From NCBI GenBank assembly GCA_036557405.1, contig DATBHO010000133.1, positions 1 through 21,133 on the forward strand: 21,133 nt of DNA, read 5' to 3'. How positions within the stretch are numbered: the first letter of the stretch is position 1; the number at the start of each line of letters is the position of its first letter. Positions 1 to 8,322 of the stretch are shown piece after piece. This stretch comes from TA-21 sp036557405. Its GTDB lineage: Archaea; Thermoproteota; Nitrososphaeria; Nitrososphaerales; Nitrososphaeraceae. The translations under genes and the position numbers were made by a program. The notes under the pieces are model-generated. The model was given only the letters and a program-made list of their open reading frames with translations. It made no database searches and had not been told where the DNA came from.

Positions 1-781
1 CTCTCATGTAAGTGTGTAATGTGTCATAATACTTGAATGTGCCAGTCTTTTCAAAAGTATGCTTATAGGTGTTATCCGAACTCAAATAACCCGAATCGAA
101 TATTGTGCCTGATTTATTTCCATTTGGTGTACCTGAAGTTACAGTATGAAGTGCATCATCATCGTTTATCCATTTTACAGTGCTTCCCTTTCCAATTTTA
201 AGAGTAGCAGGTTCAAAGTTACCGCCTGCCTCTACTGAAGAACCTTTGGGAATCTTCACCTGTGCAATTGACGCTCCGTTCACCTCCGATTCTGTTGTGT
301 TAGCTTTATAGATTTGTGCGTTTTCAACATATCCTTGTGAACGATCAGGATTTTTCCATTCCAAAGATAGTTCATAATGGTCCATTCCCTTGAAATCATC
401 TGCGCGACCGAAGATGTCGAAAGTTGACTTCTGCCCTGCGCTCAATGTACTTGGTCTTGCATATGTACGGTCAGTCCCTATGACTCCGCCATCTGTGTTA
501 TAAATTGTAACACTTACCTTGACAAAATCAGCCGTTTCATAGCCTAAGTTTTTAACTTCGCCTATCAAGTGGCGATAACCAAAGGATGACTTTTTTAATT
601 TCTGACTTAGTAATGCGATTTCAGCTCCTGTATAAGAAGAATTAGTATTAGTGTCAGTAACGTTAGTATCTGAATTTTCAAAAAATTGGCCGAATGCTAA
701 ATTAGCACTTTCCAATTCCATGACACATACGAATAATACGAATGTCAAAACCGTACTCGCAAACCAGACTTTGAGATTCAA
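1..781 (-). CDS. Secreted FxLYD + cupredoxin-domain protein (3' end outside window)
   Basis: I translated 260 complete codons from a TTG at 779-781; the gene runs off the left edge. An AGGTGG-like ribosome-binding site lies about 6 bases before the TTG. Residues 1-31 form a signal peptide (hydrophobic run VLTFVLFVCV, then Ala/Gly-rich). Residues about 65-142 resemble the FxLYD domain seen in archaeal extracellular proteins. Residues about 170-260 are a plastocyanin-like domain with the usual His in DDALHTVTSG (H212). At the C-terminal copper loop the sequence reads YYDTLHTYM: the Cys expected after the aromatic pair is Asp (D253), while H256 and M259 remain. A normal type 1 copper site is therefore unlikely. 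In ammonia-oxidising archaea such proteins act outside the cytoplasmic membrane, often in electron transfer; for this one the role is unknown. Confidence 0.8.
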   Translation of the reverse strand, partial: MNLKVWFASTVLTFVLFVCVMELESANLAFGQFFENSDTNVTDTNTNSSYTGAEIALLSQKLKKSSFGYRHLIGEVKNLGYETADFVKVSVTIYNTDGGVIGTDRTYARPSTLSAGQKSTFDIFGRADDFKGMDHYELSLEWKNPDRSQGYVENAQIYKANTTESEVNGASIAQVKIPKGSSVEAGGNFEPATLKIGKGSTVKWINDDDALHTVTSGTPNGNKSGTIFDSGYLSSDNTYKHTFEKTGTFKYYDTLHTYMR

Positions 782-1372
782 TATCCCACCTCATATTTCT
801 TCAGGCAATAGAAAAGTTTTTCGACAATAAATTAGAATTTTCTAAATTTATCGTAAGGGGCACCGGTAAGCCGATACAGGACAGGTCTAGCAAGAGAAAC
901 AAAGATATGGATTTACTAAGTGCTTTTTATTTGGAGTTTAATTTGTCTAATACACTTAAGAATAAGAAACACAACCAGTGCAACTTGAACTTAAGTTAAG
1001 AGATGAATATGGCGCGGTGAGGGGACACTTGCTAGAAAATTTTGTTGTCCAAAAATGACGGTTCGATAAATCAAAATTTCCAATCATCCTTCATTTCACA
1101 AACCACCGGGCCACAAATTTATGTCAAAAACAATTCACAACCCCTTGGGCCCATTATGTATTCGGGTTCATATACAATCTTATTTTTTGTTCCTCAAAAT
1201 TCTTAATTAAATTCATAATACCATTTTAAATCGTACTATGGCTAATTGACCCGAATTGTTAATTATTTTATTTCAGATAGATTTTTTTGACTTACACTTG
1301 TTATCCTTCACTCTCCCAATTATCTTATTTCTAAACGACGGGAAATAGCATCTAGAGCAATGAAGACGCACT
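782..1372. other. Intergenic region, no gene seen
   Basis: This stretch of about 590 bases separates two minus-strand genes. It is AT-rich and has stops in all frames; the longest ATG frame I found is about 30 codons (from about 907, plus strand) and does not look like a protein. I see no tRNA-like fold and no repeat. It should contain the promoter of the 1-781 gene and the terminator of the methyltransferase gene, but I cannot place either with confidence. Confidence 0.5.
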
Positions 1373-2272
1373 TTATAATTTTTGTGCCTTTAATACAATA
1401 TACTCTATTAATCCTTTTTTAGATACAGTCATCATCTTGACCAATGATTTACAAAGGATCTTCTCGATATATGATGGATAGATTGTCATTATTTTCTGCC
1501 GCAATTCTTTCCTGTTTTGAGTATAATAAAGAGCAAGTGGTTCATATACTTGTGTACCAATAGCACTTATGTTCATTATTTTGAATCGGCATCTTCTAAT
1601 AGCTGACTTGACATATTCAAATCCATAATGCTCTGACGACCAAGTCAGATTGAGAATGCCCAAGTTAGGAACTTTTTTCAAGACATTATCTAAAGAAACT
1701 GTCACGGGCATGGCTATTACCAGTAAGCCTTTGGGTTGCAATATTCTGTAAGCTTCGGCAATAAACCTGTCAAAGGGTTTGAAATGTTGTGCGGATTCTA
1801 ATGCTATGATCCTGTCAACAGTATCAGTCGCAAATGGCAAGGATAAAGAAGTGCTATTAATGTAATTAATGTTGGTTCGTAGACAGTGAACGTGAAATAC
1901 TTGTGCATTTTCAATTCTACTTGAGGCGATTTTGAATCCATTTACGAGCTGCTGAGAATTAATATTCACACAGACTATATTCCCGAGTCTGTATTCCCTA
2001 CTCCATTGAAGAGCAGGTGTTCCGTATCCGCTTCCAACATCAATTAGAGTTCTAGACGAGCCAAGATCTGCAAGTTTTCCTACAAGTGTACATAAATTTG
2101 ATTGAGCCACAACTGGACTGTTTACATCACCTTGCCAATACCCGAAATTGAGCATGGTAGCACCTGTGGCGACTTGCATTATGGGTGATAAGGAATTATA
2201 TAGCTTGATGACATCCTTTTCGTTTCGTCTGAGCGTCCATAGAATAGCATCGATTGGGTTAACGGTGAGCAA
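1373..2272 (-). CDS. Class I SAM-dependent methyltransferase
   Basis: The 299-residue protein has the class I Rossmann methyltransferase layout. Motif I is LIDVGSGYG at residues 76-84, followed by the acidic/adenine strand region around residue 100 (IVCVNIN). The post-motif region LPFATDTVDRIIALESAQHF is typical of the Methyltransf_11 / cyclopropane-synthase-like group that includes tocopherol and sarcosine methyltransferases. A later segment, AYRILQPKGLLVIA, is the usual strand-turn after motif III. The N-terminal piece ending in LNFGYW also fits this group, so I keep the TTG start at 2270-2272; no good ribosome-binding site precedes it. The substrate is not evident: small metabolite, quinone or lipid precursor are all possible. 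The neighbours give no pathway clue. Confidence 0.8.
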   Translation of the reverse strand: MLTVNPIDAILWTLRRNEKDVIKLYNSLSPIMQVATGATMLNFGYWQGDVNSPVVAQSNLCTLVGKLADLGSSRTLIDVGSGYGTPALQWSREYRLGNIVCVNINSQQLVNGFKIASSRIENAQVFHVHCLRTNINYINSTSLSLPFATDTVDRIIALESAQHFKPFDRFIAEAYRILQPKGLLVIAMPVTVSLDNVLKKVPNLGILNLTWSSEHYGFEYVKSAIRRCRFKIMNISAIGTQVYEPLALYYTQNRKELRQKIMTIYPSYIEKILCKSLVKMMTVSKKGLIEYIVLKAQKL

Positions 2273-2470
2273 TAGACAATCTATCGCTACAAAGGCCTTT
2301 AATTAATTAATGTAATTTATATCGGATTTCTTTGCAAGAGGAACTTATAACTCACTTTGGCATAGAGAGATAAAATGAGGAGTATAATTGATTGCAGAAA
2401 ATTAATTCCCTGTATCTTATTTATAGAGTAAAAATAAAAGAGAAATAGAAAATTAACACGCTGAAAAATT

Positions 2471-2490
2471 GCCCAAAAAAAAATCTGGGC
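2471..2490 (-). terminator. Possible T-run terminator after the SnoaL-like gene
   Basis: On the minus strand this reads GCCCAGA followed by nine T and GGGC: a short GCCCA/TGGGC inverted repeat enclosing a T-run, 115-135 bases past the stop of the SnoaL-like gene. T-runs are the main archaeal termination signal. It also argues against the 92-codon open frame (2317-2595) that would have to be transcribed through it. Confidence 0.35.
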
Positions 2491-2604
2491 TAGCCTATGA
2501 GTTGCATCCGAATTGTTACAATCCGCATCCCGACGTCCGAAGACATGACGATTAGATAGTATTTGTTTGCAGATTGAATGATATTTCTTATTCATTCTTG
2601 AATT

Positions 2605-2982
2605 TTAGTCTGTTCCCCACGGATTATCGATAACAAATCTCCAAGTCCCGTCGAACTGTTGACGTAGAACGTCTGCAGATTTAGCAGTCATATGCACATC
2701 CCTGCCATCAGGTCCGGTCCCACTGAAAGACCATTCGGTAGTTACAAGAGCAAGTTCATTTGCCCTAAGGACTCTCTTTATGCTGAGGTCCAATTTACCA
2801 TTCATGTCAATGAAACTGCGCAGGCTTTCGCGAATCGCTTCCGGGTTCTTAGCAAGCTGTCCTGGTTGAGAAGCAAAACATGCATCAGGTTCATATAACT
2901 TTATCAATGAATCTAAGTCTCCGTTATTGATACCTTCTGTCACCGATTTAAGAACTTCTTCAGGTGTGTTTTTCCCAAACAT
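2605..2982 (-). CDS. SnoaL-like / NTF2-fold protein (DUF4440-type)
   Basis: The 125-residue protein shows the cone-shaped NTF2-like pattern. A first helix carries VTEGINNGDLDSLIKLYEPDACF, the typical 'period of exposure' signature of SnoaL/DUF4440 proteins, and three beta-strands end in LRQQFDGTWRFVIDNPWG, the classic C-terminal strand of this family. Family members include ketosteroid isomerase-like enzymes and stress-related proteins of unknown substrate; no catalytic residue set is clear enough to assign a reaction. The ATG at 2980-2982 is supported by a TATA-like CCTTATAGT (minus strand, 3005-3013) about 27 bases upstream, which suggests a leaderless mRNA. A second family member is found at 17332-17724. 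Confidence 0.8.
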   Translation of the reverse strand: MFGKNTPEEVLKSVTEGINNGDLDSLIKLYEPDACFASQPGQLAKNPEAIRESLRSFIDMNGKLDLSIKRVLRANELALVTTEWSFSGTGPDGRDVHMTAKSADVLRQQFDGTWRFVIDNPWGTD

Positions 2983-3004
2983 GTGTTAATAGCCAAGTTC
3001 CTGA

Positions 3005-3013
3005 CACTATAAG
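3005..3013 (-). promoter_or_regulatory. TATA-like element of the SnoaL-like gene
   Basis: The minus-strand CCTTATAGT is centred about 27 bases before the ATG at 2982, the distance expected for a leaderless archaeal transcript. It rests on spacing and composition only. Confidence 0.35.
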
Positions 3014-3320
3014 GTTATTATTTAACGGGAATTGTCATTAATATCCAAAAGACAACTTCATTATCGTGTTACTCGTAGACGATATTTTCGGTAAATTTGT
3101 ATATTTTTTCATATCCGTCTGCACTTTTTTTGTCTTTGCTTTTCTCCATCAGGATCTGACGATAATATGAATTACCCATCCATATCAAATTCAGACTATA
3201 AGTGATTATTGGAGGAAATAGATTGCGGTTCGATTTCGCTTATAGATAGGTTGAGAGACCAAAACGTAACTTAAAGTACTAGAATGATCCGAAAATCAAT
3301 AGTATCCTGTCAGTGATATT
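3014..3320. other. Intergenic region upstream of the Mg2+ ATPase
   Basis: This is a divergent spacer of about 300 bases. The only structure I note is GGAGGA at 3211-3216, followed at 3223 by an 8-codon frame TTG-CGG-TTC-GAT-TTC-GCT-TAT-AGA-TAG ending at 3249. This lies 71 bases before the ATPase ATG and resembles a leader peptide with a strong Shine-Dalgarno match, but it may be chance. No other gene or RNA is seen. Confidence 0.35.
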
Positions 3321-5858
3321 ATGAGAGATATCCTTCAAGAATTAGAATATTGGAGTATTCCTGGAACAGAGCTTGTTGGACGGATGAGCTCAAACCAAGT
3401 AGAAGGCTTAACAAGTTCCCAAGCAAAACAAAGATTAATTTCATATGGTAAAAATCTAGTCAAAAGTAATAAGAGAAATAACTCTCTTTCACTTTTGATT
3501 TCTCAATTTAAGACTCCAATAATTATCATATTCATCTTTACTGCTTTATTATCATTTTTTCTTGGTGAAAAAGAAGACGGTTTAATTATCATAATAATAG
3601 TAGTCATAAGTGGAGTACTTGGTTTCTGGCAGGAAAAACGTGCTAGTGACGCCGTTAACAAATTATTAGCGATTGTGGAACCAAAATGTAAAGTTATTCG
3701 GGATGGCAAATTACAGGAAGTAATTTCTGAGGCTGTGATTCCAGGTGACATAGTTGTCCTTAAATCAGGGGACAGTGTGCCTGCAGACTGCCTGATTTTG
3801 GAATGCAACGATCTATTTGTGAACGAAGCAACACTAACTGGTGAAAGCTATCCATCAGAAAAATCTGTCCATACATTGCCAAGAGAAACACCGTTAAGAG
3901 ATCGAGTAAATTGTCTTTTTAAAGGAACGTTTATTGTGAGTGGAGCTGCTAAGGCAATAATAACTAGAACTGGAGCGTCTACTGAATTAGGAAATATCTC
4001 CGAAAGCCTCAGACAAAGAGCCCCTGAGACAGAATTTGAACATGGAGTAAGAAGATTTGGTTACTTCCTTTTGGAAATTACATTAATGTTAGTCATTTCT
4101 ACATTCGTAATCAACATCTATTTTCATCGACCCGTGCTAGATTCATTTCTTTTCTCATTGGCATTGGCTATAGGGATAACCCCACAACTTCTCCCTGCAA
4201 TAATAAGCGTAAGCCTTGCTCATGGAGCTAAACGTATGGCAACCGAGAAGGTTATTGTGAAGCGGCTTGCATCTATAGAAAATCTCGGTAGTATGAACAT
4301 CCTGTGCTCAGATAAGACTGGAACACTGACAGTTGGAGAAGTGAAAATACATTCAGCAATAGACGCCCACGGAAATCCTAGCGAAAAGGTGCTCCTCTTT
4401 TCTTACCTTAATGCATTCTATGAAACAGGATTTGTAAACCCTATAGACAAAGCTATTAAAGACTTTCATCAATTTGATACTTCGTCTTATACAAAGTTAG
4501 GTGAAGTTCCGTATGACTTTATCCGTAAGAGGTTAAGCATCTTTCTTTCCGGAAATAACTCCCGTATAATAGTAACGAAAGGCGCATTACAGAATGTGAT
4601 TTCTATTTGTTCGAATGCCGAAGTCACATCAGGAGAGATATTAGATATGTCAAACGTGGGAAACCTAATCCAAGATAAGTATGAAGAGCTTGGCAAGAAA
4701 GGTTTCCGTGTTTTGGGCATATCCTACAAATTAATGTCCACCTCTTGCAACTCCATTAGCAAAAATGATGAATTTAATATGACTTTTGCGGGATACCTTG
4801 TGCTTTTTGATCCTGTCAAACAGGACGTTAAAGAATCCATAAACGAGCTTAAGAAGCTTGGAGTCTCTCTAAAACTCATAACTGGAGACAATAAGCATGT
4901 TGCTGCCTACGTTGGACAAAGTGTCGGCCTGTCAACCTCCCACATTCTTACCGGAGCCGACCTAAATCATATGAGTACTGAAGCATTGGTAAGACTGGCT
5001 GCGGATATTGATATTTTTGCTGAAGTAGCCCCAATTCAGAAAGAACAGATTATATTGGCATTGAGACGAAGAGCTGCAAATGTAGTCGGATACATGGGAG
5101 ATGGAATTAATGACGCGTCAGCACTACATGCCTCTGATGCAGGTATATCGGTTGACACAGCTAGTGAAGTATTAAAAGAAACGGCCGATTTTGTTCTCCT
5201 TGAGAAGAACTTACACGTCCTGGTAAAGGGAGTTCAAGAAGGACGAAGGACCTTCGCAAACACTCTTAAATATGTCTTCATGGCGACAAGTGCGAATTTT
5301 GGCAATATGTTCAGTATGGCCGGGGCCTCTCTGTTCTTACCATTCCTTCCCTTGCTTCCAAAACAGATTCTGCTTATGAATCTTTTAACAGACATTCCTG
5401 AAATGACGATATCTGCTGATAACGTAGATCCGGAGATGGTGGAAAAACCCAGACGATGGGATCTTAAATTTATTTCCAAATTCATGCTAGTTTTTGGACT
5501 TTTAAGCACGGTATTTGACTACGCCACATTTGGAGTTCTTATATTTTTAATACATGCCAATACAGAAGTATTCAGGACAACTTGGTTTACTGAATCCATT
5601 ATTTCAGCTGCAACAATAGTATTGGTGATAAGAACTAAAAGACCGTTATTTAAGAGCAGACCAAGAAAATATTTGTTATTAGCAATCCTCGCTACCGCTG
5701 TTTTAACTATTTTACTACCAATGACTCCGTTGGGCCAATTATTTGAAGTTCGGTCACTTCCCATAACAAATTTGATCGCAATTTTATTAATTGTGCTCAC
5801 ATACGTATTTGCTGCAGAAATTACAAAGAGAATATTTTACAGAAAGACTAAATACTAA
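3321..5858 (+). CDS. mgtA: P-type ATPase, MgtA-like (type IIIB) magnesium importer
   Basis: The 845-residue protein has all P-type ATPase signatures: TGES (173-176, actuator), DKTGTLT with the phosphorylated Asp331, TGDN (521-524) and GDGIND (593-598, hinge). The membrane part fits the MgtA/MgtB group: two N-terminal segments (about 64-82 and 88-105), a fourth segment with ITPQLLPAI just before the phosphorylation domain, and NVDPEMVEKPRRWD in the C-terminal half, which parallels the 'vDdexi.kPqrWn' segment of MgtA. It lacks the heavy-metal domains of copper ATPases. Known MgtA proteins are about 900 residues, so this is slightly short at the N-terminus. It probably brings Mg2+ into the cell, driven by ATP. 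The ATG at 3321 has no clear ribosome-binding site. It stands alone, divergent from the SnoaL-like gene. Confidence 0.88.
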   Translation: MRDILQELEYWSIPGTELVGRMSSNQVEGLTSSQAKQRLISYGKNLVKSNKRNNSLSLLISQFKTPIIIIFIFTALLSFFLGEKEDGLIIIIIVVISGVLGFWQEKRASDAVNKLLAIVEPKCKVIRDGKLQEVISEAVIPGDIVVLKSGDSVPADCLILECNDLFVNEATLTGESYPSEKSVHTLPRETPLRDRVNCLFKGTFIVSGAAKAIITRTGASTELGNISESLRQRAPETEFEHGVRRFGYFLLEITLMLVISTFVINIYFHRPVLDSFLFSLALAIGITPQLLPAIISVSLAHGAKRMATEKVIVKRLASIENLGSMNILCSDKTGTLTVGEVKIHSAIDAHGNPSEKVLLFSYLNAFYETGFVNPIDKAIKDFHQFDTSSYTKLGEVPYDFIRKRLSIFLSGNNSRIIVTKGALQNVISICSNAEVTSGEILDMSNVGNLIQDKYEELGKKGFRVLGISYKLMSTSCNSISKNDEFNMTFAGYLVLFDPVKQDVKESINELKKLGVSLKLITGDNKHVAAYVGQSVGLSTSHILTGADLNHMSTEALVRLAADIDIFAEVAPIQKEQIILALRRRAANVVGYMGDGINDASALHASDAGISVDTASEVLKETADFVLLEKNLHVLVKGVQEGRRTFANTLKYVFMATSANFGNMFSMAGASLFLPFLPLLPKQILLMNLLTDIPEMTISADNVDPEMVEKPRRWDLKFISKFMLVFGLLSTVFDYATFGVLIFLIHANTEVFRTTWFTESIISAATIVLVIRTKRPLFKSRPRKYLLLAILATAVLTILLPMTPLGQLFEVRSLPITNLIAILLIVLTYVFAAEITKRIFYRKTKY

Positions 5859-6075
5859 TTAGCACGGTATAATTTCCGACAATTAATCTGCTCAACTCTA
5901 CATCCGGGAAGAAAGTCGCGCTAATAGCCAAGGCAATAACAAGAAGCCCTTCCGGAAATTGTGAAAATCATCCCAAATATACTGGCAGCCAGCTCGTAGC
6001 CTCTCTATAGTCTAATTAAAAAACAAAAGAGTGGGTTGTGAGAATTGTCATGCTATTGTCACTTAATTATGAGAT

Positions 6076-6108
6076 TTCACAAATAACAAATTAACCATAT
6101 TTTGTGAA
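6076..6108 (-). terminator. Inverted repeat across the stop of the CBS gene
   Basis: TTCACAAA (6076-6083) and TTTGTGAA (6101-6108) are perfect 8-base arms around a 17-base loop, straddling the TAA of the minus-strand CBS gene. It could be a terminator hairpin, though no long T-run follows. Confidence 0.3.
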
Positions 6109-6525
6109 GTCGTCTAGAAGTCCAGATTTTTTTAGCAATTCTCTAAAAATATCCTTTTCTGTTAAAATTCCAATCATTCTATCGCTTTGGTCAACCACCA
6201 CAATTCTTCTTATGTGATTTGAATTCATCACTTGCATAGCCTCTCTAGCAGTACTATTATACCGTATGGTGATTATTGGCTTGCTCATAAAGGTAGTTAA
6301 TGGTTCCTTGAGATCGCCGGCCTTTCTACCAAAGGTCCGCACGATATCTCTCTCAGTAACTATCCCTACGGGGATTTGATCCATGTCTTTTCTTTTCACT
6401 ATAATAACAGATCCTATATCATTATCACCCATGAGCCTGCATACCGCACCTATATCCTGCTCTTCACCTTCAATTTTCACGTCCTTGCTCATTATAGCTG
6501 ATACCAGTACTGAATCTAGACTCAT
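6091..6525 (-). CDS. CBS-pair protein (single Bateman module)
   Basis: The 144-residue protein consists of two CBS repeats and little else. The first contains IPVGIVTERDIVR, the second MIGILTEKDIFREL; these are the standard G-[IV]-[LIV]-T-x-[RK]-D-I strand-helix signatures. Such stand-alone CBS pairs bind adenosine-type ligands (AMP, ATP, SAM) and usually regulate another protein; the partner here is unknown. An ATG at 6541-6543 is also in frame, but I choose 6525. Here the N-terminus lines up with the paralogue at 17976, and ATAAATATCAT sits exactly 19 bases before the ATG, as in that paralogue. This implies a leaderless mRNA. With the upper start the TATA element would lie far too close. 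One of four CBS proteins in the window. Confidence 0.87.
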   Translation of the reverse strand: MSLDSVLVSAIMSKDVKIEGEEQDIGAVCRLMGDNDIGSVIIVKRKDMDQIPVGIVTERDIVRTFGRKAGDLKEPLTTFMSKPIITIRYNSTAREAMQVMNSNHIRRIVVVDQSDRMIGILTEKDIFRELLKKSGLLDDFTKYG

Positions 6526-6544
6526 CGTGTAAACTTGCAACATG

Positions 6545-6555
6545 ATGATATTTAT
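6545..6555 (-). promoter_or_regulatory. TATA element of the CBS gene (ATAAATATCAT)
   Basis: The minus strand reads ATAAATATCAT, then 19 bases, then the ATG at 6525. The same 11 bases with the same 19-base spacing precede the CBS paralogue at 17976. The centre lies about 25 bases before the start codon, as expected for the archaeal TATA box of a leaderless transcript. Confidence 0.6.
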
Positions 6556-6613
6556 GGTTACTCAAAAATCACTTTTCAAGACTCGCTCTTGATGTGCTCT
6601 ACTTAAAGTTCCG

Positions 6614-6799
6614 TTATCGTTGTAAATTATCCCCAAGACCCATAGGTGACTTATTTCCATCTTGGACACCTAAGTTGTTTTTAATTAGACTAATATCAAA
6701 CTTTTTGAATCCTTCAAATTCAGTTTTGATCCTGATTTTTGTCCTTCGTTCATCAGCGTCATTGTTATTGATATTCATAAATGACTTAAAGGGAGACAT
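6614..6799 (-). CDS. Small hypothetical protein (doubtful)
   Basis: This is a 61-codon frame, rich in Asn, Lys and Asp, lying 59 bases downstream of the glycosyltransferase gene on the same strand. The composition is hydrophilic and protein-like (for example DADERRTKIRIKTEFEGFKKFD), with no membrane segment, no Cys and no motif that I recognise. The opposite strand also carries a longer open frame (6594-6875), which looks like the shadow. An AGAAGG directly abuts the ATG at 6799, too close to be a normal ribosome-binding site; a second in-frame ATG exists at 6778. I treat this as possible, not established. Confidence 0.3.
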   Translation of the reverse strand: MSPFKSFMNINNNDADERRTKIRIKTEFEGFKKFDISLIKNNLGVQDGNKSPMGLGDNLQR

Positions 6800-6858
6800 C
6801 CTTCTATGCTATAGATTTTACTCAGTGAAACTAAATTCGACATTTTTCCTCTTTAAGA

Positions 6859-8019
6859 CTAAAAAAGGGTTTTAACAATTGATTCGTAGAGAAAAATGTG
6901 CTTTCTACTTACTTCTCTCCATCTAAGGTTCTTACTAAATTCTACCACTGCGTCTTTATATTTTTTATAATCTCCTTTGAGTTCCAGTAGTGCTCTTGAA
7001 AAATCTGAGGGATCCCTGTCAACTGAAATACCTAATCCCATATCAGAAAATTCCTTGAAGAATTCTATATTGCTTGATATGAATGGAAGCCCATGAGCGA
7101 ACCCATCAAACATTACCCCTGAAGCCGAACTTACCTTATATGGGAGGATTAATGCGTCTGCTGAATATAATAGCATTGACAGCTCTGTGTCATTGAGAAA
7201 TCCTCTGTTGAGATCAATTACGCCGTCATTTTCGAACTTTTTTTTTACTACTTCCTTGCTGTAATGATTTTTTGAAGAATTTATGACAATTTTCCAATCG
7301 TTGGGAACTCTCATTTTTCTAATGATGTCCCATCCCTTGGTAGCTGTCATAAATCCAGTAGCAACTGCAATGTTGGCATCTTCAGGAAGTAAAAACTTCT
7401 TTCTCACTTCAGTCTTGTCTACAGGACAGGAAACACTCGGTTCTGATCCATGATATATTAGATAGCTGCCTGGTATTAGATTCCGAAGATATTTTGAAAA
7501 AACAACTCCTGTCCTATTAGGACCTATTTTTGCTCTATTCAGAGAATTAAATGAAGAGTGATTTAGAAGATGGGTCCAGCAGTCATACATTGTTCGTAAA
7601 AGCGTTCCGACCCTGCCTAACTTTCCATCCCTTATAGGAACTATTAATCTCATCCACTGAGCAAATGTATAGGCAGAATGGAAGGTAGTAACGATGGGAA
7701 GGTTGCAATCGTGATAAAAAGCTTCTATATTTGTACCTGTCTTTCTGGGGTTTATTGGATCCAGATGTATACCGTATAGCCCCGGTTCATATTGGACATG
7801 GACCACGTCCGGTTTGAATTCCTCAACTGCTTCTAAAAGAACTTCCGAATTGTGACGGTTATATGGGGAGATGCCAATAAAGTCTCCATTGCCGTCTTCG
7901 TTACAGACGACGGAAACCTCCAAACCTTCATTCCTTAAGGAACCTACCAACTTCTGAGAATAGTGTGCAACGCCACCCTTCATTGGGGGATATTCAGTTG
8001 AAACCATCAGTATTTTCAT
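6859..8019 (-). CDS. GT4-like glycosyltransferase (GT-B fold)
   Basis: The 386-residue protein has the two-domain plan of family 4-type glycosyltransferases. The N-terminal acceptor domain starts with MKILMVSTEYPPMKGGVAHY, the usual 'P.GG...' loop, and contains PDVVHVQYEPG (70-80) and TTFHSAYTF (111-119). The C-terminal nucleotide-sugar domain has YHGSEP, a GFMTATKGWDI strand (222-232), and the donor-binding segment SASGVMFDGFAHGLPFI (298-314). There the usual Glu of 'EAMA.G.P' is Asp305. It has no signal peptide or membrane segment, so it probably acts in the cytoplasm on a lipid- or protein-linked acceptor that I cannot identify. A TATA-like TTGTATATTTTTGG lies 20-25 bases before the ATG. 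The gene stands alone. Confidence 0.83.
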   Translation of the reverse strand: MKILMVSTEYPPMKGGVAHYSQKLVGSLRNEGLEVSVVCNEDGNGDFIGISPYNRHNSEVLLEAVEEFKPDVVHVQYEPGLYGIHLDPINPRKTGTNIEAFYHDCNLPIVTTFHSAYTFAQWMRLIVPIRDGKLGRVGTLLRTMYDCWTHLLNHSSFNSLNRAKIGPNRTGVVFSKYLRNLIPGSYLIYHGSEPSVSCPVDKTEVRKKFLLPEDANIAVATGFMTATKGWDIIRKMRVPNDWKIVINSSKNHYSKEVVKKKFENDGVIDLNRGFLNDTELSMLLYSADALILPYKVSSASGVMFDGFAHGLPFISSNIEFFKEFSDMGLGISVDRDPSDFSRALLELKGDYKKYKDAVVEFSKNLRWREVSRKHIFLYESIVKTLF

Positions 8020-8280
8020 ATAATCTCACACCAAAAATATACAATTAGTTTATTTCTAGTTAGTACATATTTTTGTTATGTTTAGGATTGACAGACTAGA
8101 AAGCACATGACCATTTTTGTCGCACACTGGTTATCGGCCATATGATCACCTTGAAAGTGCTACCTAATTCCAAAGGCGCAAACTTGACATTAACAACTTC
8201 CGTGAATTGATCTAGCCCACTATTCTAATTTACCTGGCATCCGTCTTTGTAACCAAAATTCATTTAAGTTGATGGCAAAT

Positions 8281-8297
8281 GTATTGCAGTGCAATAC
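8281..8297. promoter_or_regulatory. Perfect palindrome, likely operator
   Basis: GTATTGCA-G-TGCAATAC is a perfect inverted repeat with 8-base arms around one central base. It lies 26 bases before the ATG at 8323 and about 20-25 bases after a TATA-like CATTTAAGT (8261-8269), so it would overlap the transcription start: the classic position for a repressor site. Its core ATTGCAGTGCA recurs at 18802-18812 before the Hsp20 gene. The regulator is unknown. Confidence 0.5.
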
Positions 8298-8322
8298 ACC
8301 CAACTCCAAGGGGATAAATATC

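Noticed and set aside
2317..2595. Minus-strand frame of 92 codons just after the SnoaL-like gene
   Set aside because: It runs through a T9/GCCCA repeat that looks like a terminator, has a Phe-rich low-complexity middle typical of AT-rich non-coding DNA, and has no motif or ribosome-binding site.
5871..5960. AATTTCCG/CGGAAATT inverted pair downstream of the ATPase gene
   Set aside because: The arms are 74 bases apart with no stem extension; too distant for a convincing hairpin.
6594..6875. Plus-strand frame of 93 codons
   Set aside because: Leu/Ser/Phe-rich and without features; antisense to a more protein-like small frame and reaching into the glycosyltransferase 3' end.
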